Shown one piece after another: positions 12,522 through 22,700 of a DNA stretch of 40,356 nt (positions are counted from its first letter, which is position 1; each line of letters opens with the position of its first letter). Below the pieces are notes generated by a model. That model did not search any database. It was not told the origin of the DNA and saw nothing but the letters and a program-made list of their open reading frames with translations. This DNA comes from Mnemiopsis leidyi (Eukaryota > Ctenophora > Tentaculata > Lobata > Bolinopsidae). The stretch covers positions 39,362 to 79,717 of the forward strand of contig JH156025.1 of the NCBI GenBank assembly GCA_000226015.1, read 5' to 3'. The position numbers and the translations under genes were made by a program.

Positions 12522-15500
12522 CTACAATTCATCTCTACCTTGTCTACCAGCTAATGCTTCAGCCATAACCAGGCTCATGAACTTAATTCTGGTCTGATCT
12601 GTCGCCACTCTGTTTGACAGTGCCTCCATCACTACGGATCTTTCTGTGTCAAATCTGAGGTTAATTAAGTTTTAAAATGAAATGTGGAAATGCATACAAT
12701 TTCTGTTGTAGGTTTGAAAGAAAAATATCATATAATATGATCAATCGTCAGGTTTCGATACCAGACTATCAGGTGTCGAATTCAAAAATTCGATGCTTGG
12801 ACCACCAGCTATTTTAAGTCAAACTGTTGAAATTCGAAAAAGCTGATATATTGATGAATATGGCTAGCTACTACAGCGACTTAAAGCTAGCACATAGTTT
12901 GGACTGCTTTAAAGACTTCACACAAAACTAAGCTACACTGAAATTTAACATTCTTTAACGAAGATCACTCACGTCTTCTGGGCTCGCTCGTAAAACTCCA
13001 CTGTTTTCTTTACTGCGTTTTTCAGTTTTGTCGGTTTATATCCAAGTAAAAACTCAGCTTTACTTATGTCTAACTGTCCTCGTGCTGAAGAGATTCGTCA
13101 AAATGAGCAACGAGAAATGGGCAATCAGCAAAGATCAGTGTGCAATGAGTAATGATCAATGTGGGAAATGAGCATTTGATTACTTATGCACTTTGATAAA
13201 GGTGCGAATAAAATAAAAAATAAATTGTCTTGATTTATATATCAATTCTTGTCAGTAAAAAGAAGGATCATAACACTAAATTCTACAGTTCACGTCGTGG
13301 ATGGTACAATGGTATAGGGTGAAGCTTACCTGAGGAGGGATACAGATGATAGGATTCGTCTTGTGTTACGTCATGATCAAACTCTATCGGCTAAGATAGA
13401 TAGATATTCAATAAGCTTATTATTTGATGTTTTGCTACTGTCCAACGTTAAATTTACAGATTGAACATGGAAATTGATACGTTTGTCATTAAAATATTGT
13501 ATTTATTGAAATGAGCATGTTTATAATTTACCGAGTTAAGAACTTGAGACATTTCAAGAAGGAGTGTAGTCAAGGTAACAGGTTCCTTGAAGGCTATGTT
13601 GAAGATTTCGTTGCGAACATCTGACTCTATCCCTTTCATGATCACTCGGACAAGATCATCCAAGTATACGTAACTTGACACTAATTCTCTGAAGATACTT
13701 TACATTGAGCAGAATGAATCATTATCATAGGGACTAGAAACCCTTAACGCAGTCAAATAAAAATGCTTGTGTGGAAGAAATAATTTTGATGAACTGGATG
13801 AAATTCATTGGCAATTATTTCTATCCAACTTTGAAATGATATTTTTACAATTAAAAAAAATGACAAAAAAAACTCACTTTATAGCGTAAGGCATGTGGAT
13901 GGGAGTATTGAGGGCCTCGTAGTACTTAACCCACATGTGGTAGATCCAGAACTTAGAAGACGTGTCTTTCGCTCCTGATTGTTTTCTTGTTTCAGAAGGA
14001 TGACAAAATAAGGTTCAAGAGATTAAATAAGATTGTAAGGCTGTTTACAATCATGTTTTGAGTATCTCCATACAACATATTAACCGCAGCACATGCAGGG
14101 GTGAAGGACAATACTAAACTATTTGGAGCCTGCAGAAGGCAGGAAGTCGATAGCGCCATTGAGACTGACCTGCTCATGTGAGCTTTTAACAACTACAACA
14201 ATAGATTACACACCTATTGATGGAATAACTGTGGCAACAACAATAGAAGCTCTAAGGATGAGCTCTAAGAGTGAACCCAAACTAGGGAAGTCTTCTCTGG
14301 GGCACTAAGGTTGCCGAAGTCGGCGCCCCAATTTTCCCCTTGGTGCGCCTGGTGACACCTAATCTACAAGATATCCTTGAGCCAGATGCCTCAAGGCCCC
14401 CACGGAGGACCACAGGGAGACGCCACGATCACCCACCCCACGCTGGACTCCCTGGTTTGGGCCGTTAAAAAACCAAAAAGAGTTGAAAAGATGAGTTAAT
14501 TACACACCTATAACATCGGGAGCTCTAAAAATTAGGTAATCGAGCCCACTTGAAACTAGCTGCTCCTCCGCAAGCAATTTGTAGTGACCATACTTGTCTA
14601 CTTTTGCGTACTTTTCGTATTCATCCTAAAAAGATTTGTATTGTGGATGGACGAACCAATCAGACACCAATTAATGATTAAGTCATTTTTACGATTACAA
14701 TGTAGATTACAATCGAGTTTATCAAAACTCCCTAAGGTTTTGATATGAAGCAAGAAACAATTCCTTGAGAAAAGTAAAATATATCAATTTTTATCAAAAA
14801 TATAACTTATAATTTACCTTATCAACAGGTCTCTCTGTATCTGTCTCCTTGGTAGGTCCGTGGTGTCTTTTTATACTTACATCGTACACATTATCAGGAC
14901 TTATAAAGACGTACACCCCTGAAACATGAGACAATTAGAATTAGAAAACAAGACAATGAGAATGCACGAAAAAAAGCTCCACAAACTGTGCACACATTCT
15001 CGTCACAGTTGAGGTCCATGGAGGTTTCTTTAGAATTTCGTGAATCATTAGTGGAATTATCCGTTACCATTTCTCTCAGCCGTAAATTGACATGAAATAA
15101 ATGGTTTATTGGGTCGAACTCCCAAATTTTGAAATTTTAAATGATCTAATAGAATCATACCTACGTTTATAGTTTTGAATAGATCTGTCGAATGCTTCAT
15201 GTATTTCGTTGTGAAGGCGTTTAAATCTATAACTACATCAACCTGAGGAATTGTCAAGGAATTAAAAGACAACGAAGCAAGAAATTTAACTGCTGACACA
15301 TAACGTCCATACTGTAAGACAATACAACAAAACAACAAAAAGTCAACTCCAAAAGATCAGATAAGTTGAGAACTCACGGGCTATTAAGTACATCTACACG
15401 ATTACCAAACAGAACTTACGTTTTATTAAGTTGAGCCACAGGATTACCAAAAAGAACTTACGTGCTATTTAGTTGAGCTACACGATTACCGAGAAGAACT

Positions 15501-16094
15501 TACGTGCTATAAAGTAGAGCTACATGATTACCAAAAAGAACTTACGTGCTATTTAGTTGAGCTACACGATTACCAAAAAGAACTTACGTGCTATTTAGTT
15601 GAGCTACACGATTACCAAAAAGAACTTACGTGCGCGTTTTCAGCTAAATATTTCATAAACCCAGGACAGTGACTTTTAAGACCCTTAAACCGGTCACACC
15701 CAATAAAGTTCACTTGGGGCTCAATCTCTTTTTTGGAGTGGAAGTAATCGCTTCCTCTGTTTAGTATTGTTATTTCGTATTTTTGTCTCAGCAACACCTG
15801 GTGTAAAATGTACGTTACAATTTTTTAAATCAATTCAAAGTTACTCGAGTGGAAAGTAATGAACAAAATTTCATTAATTACTTGACGCTTTTTCATGCAA
15901 ACTTGAATCAAAAGCTAGCCTATAAAGTATAAACCTTGAAAAATCATTCATATTCTATTCGATTTATGTACCTCTACAAGTGCCGAACCAATTTGGCCAT
16001 TTCCCCCGAAGAGGAAAGCTTTCTTGGGTTTTATGTAAACATCTGACAGTGTCTCTGACAGCACTACCGTTAGTAGAAGTAACTTGTACATCAT
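12522..16094 (-). CDS. Secreted/ER-type NAD-dependent epimerase-like SDR with RDEL C-terminus, 10 exons, complete
   Basis: Exons: 16094-15972, 15797-15630, 15242-15161, 14918-14818, 14625-14508, 13974-13878, 13688-13532, 13381-13330, 13078-12973, 12654-12522. Total 1,137 bp including TAG, 378 residues. Residues 1-18 form a signal peptide (MMYKLLLLTVVLS). A Rossmann nucleotide-binding motif follows (AFLFGGNGQIGSALVE, residues about 26-41) and LNRG at the end of strand 2, as in extended SDRs. VDVVIDLNAF and YVFISPDNVYD are the next core strands. The catalytic-type YxxxK is YGHYK in exon 14625-14508, followed by LDYLIFRAPDVIG. SSYVYLDDLV and NIAFKEPVTL are typical epimerase C-terminal elements, as is LLGYKPTKL. 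The protein ends GRQGRDEL. RDEL is a KDEL-type retrieval signal, so an ER-lumen enzyme is inferred. The substrate is unknown (nucleotide-sugar or sterol-like). The ATGATG start leaves the second Met as an alternative. Confidence 0.9.
14140..14465. other. GC-richer insertion-like block in SDR intron 5
   Basis: The intron between exons 14625-14508 and 13974-13878 contains a block, densest at 14300-14465, that is clearly richer in GC than its surroundings (for example GTCGGCGCCCC, GGCCCCCACGGAGGACC, ACCCACCCCACGCTGG). No domain is encoded. It may be an inserted interspersed element, but I saw no terminal repeats. Confidence 0.35.
15379..15630. repeat. Six-copy 42-bp tandem repeat, each copy with a 5' splice site
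   Basis: The motif AGAACTTACG recurs at 15411, 15453, 15495, 15537, 15579 and 15621, an exact 42-bp period. On the minus strand each is a consensus donor (GTAAGTTC). The copy at 15621 is the real donor of SDR exon 15797-15630; the other five lie downstream in the intron. The unit core is CTACACGATTACCAAAAAG on the plus strand. Confidence 0.95.
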
Positions 16095-17222
16095 GGCACT
16101 GACGGGGATCTAGTCAGAACTCTTGGTAATATTTGTTATATTGCTGTGATAAAGTGAAAACATTATTATTTTTGGTCAACTTAAATTCCACAATCGCCTC
16201 TCCATTGATGAAGCATAGCACTATCAATGGTACTGAAATATTTTAAAAGCATGCTAGTGTCATCAGGCAATGTATTTTCTTATTGTAATACGATACATAT
16301 GTCATCAGGCCAAAGATTGTCAACAGATTAAGACACTTAATTAAATTAGACGAGCAACAATTCTCTAAAGGAAGATTTTTTGAAATATCTACACGAAATT
16401 TGATAAAGGCGGGATACAATTAACTGCTATAAAATAGGATACTATTTATATGTTAAGGTCAAGAAACTCTACAAACTCTACAAATATACATTATACACGA
16501 GAATCTCGCATATATTTTTTTGCAATTCACAGTGTGCAGACATGACAACCCAACTAAAAATCCATTGCTCCTCATTAACAAACTGAACAATACCATAACA
16601 AACCATAACACGGGATCACACATCATGAAGAGAGTTATATATTAAGGTCAGTACGTGTTATGCTGCCACGTCATCAGGGTCCACGCTGCACAGTCCTGGC
16701 TGCAACATAACACCTCTCACACAGAACCCTCTCACTTACTCGAGTAAGATTTAACGCCTCTTCCAGTGGGCCTGTAACAGGTCACCGACATAAATATGCA
16801 TTCATCTTCCTAGAATCTCCACTTAAGGTCGGTACGAGTGTGAACTTCAAATGTCAATTTAATCAGGGTAAAAATGTTCGGGTCGATCGGCCTAATTTTC
16901 TACAAGTGATCATCTTCCTATAACGCGATATAATCTGGCGTTGTCGTGCCAGGGCCTGTTTTTCTGGTCATCAAACTTTTGTTTGCCCTTCTTAAATTCT
17001 ATGGATTATTTCAAGATTTTCATCGGTCTTCTAGTTGGCTTGTGCAGTCAATTCAACCTGAATTCGACTGTAACTTAGGGTTAAAAGATGTTAAATTTTT
17101 TTGCCACTAATTTTTAGCAACATTTTCTGGAAATCGAGCATGAATCAAGCCTCTAGGAAGTAGCTTCTTCCTTCAACCATAACCAACGTTGCTGAGTCTG
17201 ACTAACCAACGTTATAAATGAT

Positions 17223-17395
17223 CCAATGGTCGCCAATGGCGATAGCCATCGTCGCCAATGGAACACATCCATTGGCGCCAATGGCGATGGGGACCACCAT
17301 TGGCACCACTGACCTCATCGCCATTGGCGCCATTGGAACATCCATTTGTTCCATTTAGTGGATCCATTGGCGCCAATGGCGCCAATTGCCCAACT
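17223..17395. repeat. Cluster of palindromic ATTGGCGCCAAT motifs
   Basis: The block repeats CCATTGG, GCCAATGG and the self-complementary TTGGCGCCAA many times in both orientations (for example CCATTGGCGCCAATGGCGAT near 17268-17288 and again near 17363-17383). It can fold into several alternative hairpins and also offers CCAAT boxes on both strands. It could be a minisatellite or a protein-binding cluster. Confidence 0.85.
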
Positions 17396-19720
17396 TACCA
17401 AACTATATGACCCTTTTGCCCGAAAAAATTACTAATTTAGTAATTTGTTTATCCCGGCGAATGCTTATGCAAACTAGAAAATTTAGTAAAATTTCTCAAC
17501 CCACTCTTATGTCAATTCAATGATTTTTACGAATATCCATGATCTGGAGACCTTTATGCCATCAGGGGGTGCGGGTGTCTTGTCCCATGTTTATTATATG
17601 GGATAATAATTACTTTACAAGTTCGGGCTTTCGTGAAAATATTCCTTTAGAAGATAAAAAGGCTTTTCTTAATGGGACCTAGCCCGTATCATTACCACCG
17701 CTAAAGAGTTTAAGTCTGAACAATATCAAATTAGCGTACCATTTCGTAGAAATCATACATTGTAACAAGAATTGCGCCCGCTTGGTCTCAGGCGGACGCT
17801 AGATTTCCATCTCTTAATTGTACAGCAACTACTTTGCGGATATAAGATTAACTTGTGTTAAAAGCAATTATGACCGTGTTTAAGATATAACATATACTGA
17901 CAACATATCTGTCATGTCGCGGTTATACCCGAAAATTGTACCTCAAAGAATGCCAAACCGTTTAATCTCGACAATATCCGTCTCAAATTTCGATTGAGAA
18001 ATTATAACTATGAGCGGCTCCGTGAGTGTGATAATATCGGCCGTAAAGTTAAAAAGAATGACCAATTTTATCGTAACTAATTGTAATGTGATAAATGAAA
18101 TGTCAGCTGTAAAGATTTAAGCAACTGTACCTGTTTACAACCAGGGCTAAGATAAATTTATCGACGGTGCAGATATATTATAACTAAGCAGTTTGTGATA
18201 ACAATTTCAACTTAAATAGTAACAGCTGATCATTACTGAAGGTCTAAAATATTAGGCGTTGATGTTTTGACATAATTTGGGCGATACGTTATACGTCGGA
18301 AGGCCATAAACTTACTTGCACGCAACACGAACCAAAGGCAAAGGAATAATAAAATCGTGCAGATAAATTGGCGAGGAACTCGTGCTAAGACTTGCTGCGC
18401 GTTGAATTCTGCACATGGGCGCATTTGACCGGAATTCATTTAGTTCATCATGTTGAGTGTTTACTGTTTGCGCGCAATATTTGACATCACTGAGTGTAGT
18501 TGCGTTCGTGCTTGTTACGAGTTCAGTATTCTTTGGTACGACTATAGTACCTAACTTTATATTAATTGTCTGAATTATCTTTTATCAATTTGCATAACCA
18601 TTGCATTTTGACAATTGACAGTGAACCATACAAGTTTTTAGCTACCCGCACCTTTTGTTCGTTTTCCGCCAAACGACAATTTCAGCATGCGACCGCTTTT
18701 ACGTTTATCATTATGCAATCCCATTTACCGACAGTTCTTGTTTTACAAAGATCTACCGTCTGCATGATGTTGGTCAGTTGAGCTGCAAATGCAGTCCAAG
18801 TAGCCACGCGCAATTGCACGTTTTGGACCAAGAAATTTCTTAAGCAAATAACTTTGCGTAGGAGCAAGCTTTCTAGCCTCGAAAGCTGCGTTCACGTGGT
18901 AACAACGTCTTGCGGAGTTTAACGCATGTTTTCATCTGTTACACCAGACACCATGAAATTTACCTACCTACCTACCCATCCACCCCAAAATCCGACCACT
19001 TTAAACCATCTACTTTACTTTTTTGCCTTCGGCAAAAAAAAAGAGATGGAAAAAATTTACTCTCTGTGTAGAAATCACTTATTAAAGGGTTAGATGAGCT
19101 ATTATTGGATATCATAATCAAATACAAGCCCCGTCTTCGTATACTATTTTACCATATTTCATTCACTCTAATTAGCTGATCAAATCACCCTCGCCTTTTG
19201 GACTGGATAGTTTCTGCAACTCTCAAGCCCCTTTAACCTGATTGTGGATATCGGTTACAAAATGTGCGCTCGTTGTGCGTTAATTTTCATAATTTGCTTT
19301 TTTATGCAGCCTCATTTTCCGAATCCGTTCAGGTTTTTGACCGCCTCACACTAATTTATTTTAGAAATCATGGACTACTATGTAAATAATACCCATACCG
19401 CATTCCTTAGAAATAAAATCGCATCCTACTTTTGATTGAATGCTACCGATCATTAGAGAGAGCAGTTTTTCAAGTGTTTTGTGTTTTTCTCTACCTGTCC
19501 GCTTTGATACGATTTTAGCAACACTTCCGAAAGGCTAAGCTCTAATTTAGGCAGTTTATCCCGCAGACAATCGTTCGCCGCGAACCCTCCTGGATTCGGG
19601 CGAATTCCTCATATATTCCTGATATCATACATCTTCTTTTTATAACCCCTCGAATTAAGCACCAGAACTTAGCGGTTTGTCGCTTAACTAAGTGTGATCG
19701 ATCATTGCTTCAACCCACAC

Positions 19721-19727
19721 TATATAA
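19721..19727 (+). promoter_or_regulatory. TATA-like box of MMP-A
   Basis: TATATAA lies 51 bp upstream of the MMP-A ATG at 19778. A start site about 30 bp downstream (near 19750) would leave a 5' UTR of roughly 25-30 bases. The ATG is preceded by TCTACAG, so a spliced leader or upstream intron acceptor is also possible. Confidence 0.5.
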
Positions 19728-19777
19728 TTACAAGTCATTGCATTATGAATTAGTGATTAACTGTGATTTTCTACAGC

Positions 19778-22700
19778 ATGATAAGAGGCTGGGTGTTGTT
19801 GTTGATGATAGTCGGGACTTCTGTCTTCGGTCAGAGTCCTGATCCTGAACCTACAATGTCAGTAGTTACTGAAGGTTAGTTATATTTGTCTGTTTGTCTG
19901 TCTAAGGAGTCAGAACTGTTATGTTGTATGGGCTGTTATGTATATTTTCGATTATTGATAAAGCGTTAAGGTTCACAGCCTTTAAACTTTATGTTACATG
20001 CTTTCAATTCATCTAACGTTGAATGGATTTCAGAAGAAGTGATTTCGTGCGCTTTTGATGCCAACGATCCAAGATTTGAAGGCGTGGGTAAGTAATAATT
20101 TTCAAACAATGTTGCTCGCTTTCTCACATTTTCACATTCTAGCAGATCACTCTCTCACATTTTGAGAGGTCAAGAAAACTCACCTGCATATTTGTCTATG
20201 TTATTTGCAATAAATGCTGATAGTTACATGAAGTCATGAATACCTGAATGGTCGTAGGAGTAGACCTTGTATCAATTTATTAGATGCAATAAGGGACCTA
20301 ACTAATAGTAATATTAATATGAAACTTAAAAATTTAACTGATTTCAAAGACCTCAGATTTTTAGCTTTAGATAGAGAAGGGTGAAAGAAGCTAAAAAATG
20401 GTTGATGCTTTGTAGTTTTCCTCTTGTGTTTTTGATATCTATAAGGTGCTTAGGATGCTAGCTTTTAAAGAGATATTCTGTACTTTTACAGATTTTCTAC
20501 TACTACTCCTTTTAATCGTACAATCACAGAACTTCTTCTACCATGAAATTTGCAACATTCATTAGTTTCGCTGGAATGTTCTCTGAGTTTTGAGGGTCGT
20601 GGACCCAGTACCCTGTGCCGAATGTGCCATACGTGCCGAATGTGCACCGCAAAAAAAGAGGTGCTTTGTGCATCGAACGGGATAAAACATCCCGACTGCT
20701 TGGCATTGACTGACTAAAACTGAGTTTCAACCGAACTGCGTAGCGGCGGAGAATTTTTTAATCATCATAGGATACTACTTCAAGATTCAGGTATAGTTAC
20801 TGAGTGCTGTTTCCCACGAAAACGGACATCAAATTCCAAACATTCAGCGATAGAATAGTAATACAGCATAAACATTTATCATCGATATCTAATGTGATTT
20901 GCATGTAACTGTAAATGTTAAACCTCAATATTTTAGAGGCATCTGAACAAGGCAAGGTAGATTTATGGATACAGAAGCTTCAGGGATCTCCTATGGGAGG
21001 ATTGATCAGAAAGCTCATCAAAAGAAATATTGAAAAACGTGAGTTTGAGAACACAAATATGTTCTGATCTTGGTTTTTCAAAGACAAAAGTGATCGTGAT
21101 ATTATAAACTTGTGCAATTTCATTCAAATGTTCTAATTGTATTCGGTTGTAGTCTATAATCTTCGATCGTTGTAGTTGAAGAATTGTAGTCTAGAATGTT
21201 TTTTGAGTAGAGTGTAGACAATTGTTCTAGTTGTAGACGTGTAGTCTAATCTTCACATACTACCCACAGCTGACTCCCTGATAAGACGGATGTTAGGGAA
21301 ACTGATGCAGGATCCCCACGACGAGAACTTTGAGGAGGGCGAGCTAGGTGTTGAGAAACCTGTCTACGGTCCAACTCTGACACTGATATCGAAAATTTAT
21401 GGAGAAACCAGGACGGTTGTTGTAAGTAACCTAATATTGCATTTTCTCAACAAATTACGTACGAAATTGACTCTCAAAAGGCGTTATGATTTGTAGCCGC
21501 TCAGGTGCGTTTTTAGGCGTATAAGTATATAGTCCTTGCATTGTCATGATAAGAGTGAATATCGAAATTAAAATTACAGGGATACTTGAGAGCTTTTGGT
21601 TTCTTTGCGAGGGTGCTTGGAATGTCACCAAACAAACTCGAGAATTATCAAGGATCGGTAAGGAAATAGTTTTTGTTTTAACGCCTACCTTATATTTTTT
21701 CCTAGATTTATCTCCATGAAGTCAAAATTTTAGATTCTGTAACTGATTTGAGTACCTTGTTATCAAAATAATATCAACAGTAAAATCTTCATCAGATTCC
21801 ACCGTGTGCGATAACTCTTGCTGTGAAAGAATTTCAAGTGTTTAACAAGCTAGAACCAACTGGAAAACTGACCAAAGAAACCAGAGCTCTCATGGCTAAA
21901 GATAGGTGTGGTAATCCTGATGTGAAATGTGGTGAGCAATATTCTTCAAATAGAAGTAAAAATAGAAATATCAAATAGAATAAATCTTTCAAATCTGAAT
22001 CCTTGAAGTCTGAATCACAATAACGGCAGCCGGTTGATAACCAACTGCCTTGGACTTCTTCTGTCTGCACTAACACAGTTTTACTTTTAGCCCGCCGGGC
22101 GACATGAAGGTTTTAAGAGCTTCGGAAAAATTCTAGACGGGCATTGCTAGTTAACAATTCAATTTCAGAGACAGCCGAATGCATTGCTAGTTAACAATTC
22201 CATTTCACTTTCAGAGACAGCCGAATGCATAGCTGACGAAGAAAGGGAATCCGAAGAATTAGAGCTTCATAGAAGAAGGAGATCATCGACCGGCCTTGAA
22301 AGAAAAAAGAGATGGGAAGTGGTCACGGGAAGGACGTGGCAATCTGGAATTTTCAAGTGAGGGTTATCTCGATAAGCTAACGATACCGTCGTGACCAGGG
22401 AATATATGGTTTGGGTTACCAGAATTTAGATTCCACAAGTATTTGAAAAAAAATGTGTTAGCATTTCGGCAGACATGATATTAATTTGATTAGATATGGG
22501 CAGAAAGGCGAAATCCAGCAAATGGAACTCAAAATAAGCTTTTATCAATCGTCTAGATGGTTCCTAAGGTCTTTAAACTATTGATATAAAATTCCAGATT
22601 TTTCTATGAAGGTTACACGGACGATTTGTCCGTGGAGGTTCAGAAAGCAGAAATAAAAAGAGCGCTAGCTGAATGGGAAGACGTCGCAAATTTGCAATTT

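Larger units (their letters stand above)
16095..19777. other. Intergenic region between the divergent SDR and MMP-A genes
   Basis: The two genes are divergent, so both promoters should lie here. No exon was recognised. Contents include the palindromic TTGGCGCCAA cluster (17223-17395), an ACCT run near 18961-18976, an inverted repeat TTTTTTGCC/GGCAAAAAA at 19020-19040, and the MMP-A TATA-like box. Small open frames near 18233-18867 overlap on both strands and show no domain. Confidence 0.5.

Noticed and set aside
15379..15630. Regular 42-bp array considered as a CRISPR array
   Set aside because: Repeats are contiguous with no unique spacers, lie in an animal intron and contain a splice donor.
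18233..18867. Several overlapping 60-70 codon frames on both strands
   Set aside because: They overlap each other on opposite strands and show no recognisable feature.
19020..19040. Hairpin TTTTTTGCCTTCGGCAAAAA resembling a bacterial terminator
   Set aside because: The window is eukaryotic; a short AT-flanked hairpin alone is not evidence of a terminator.
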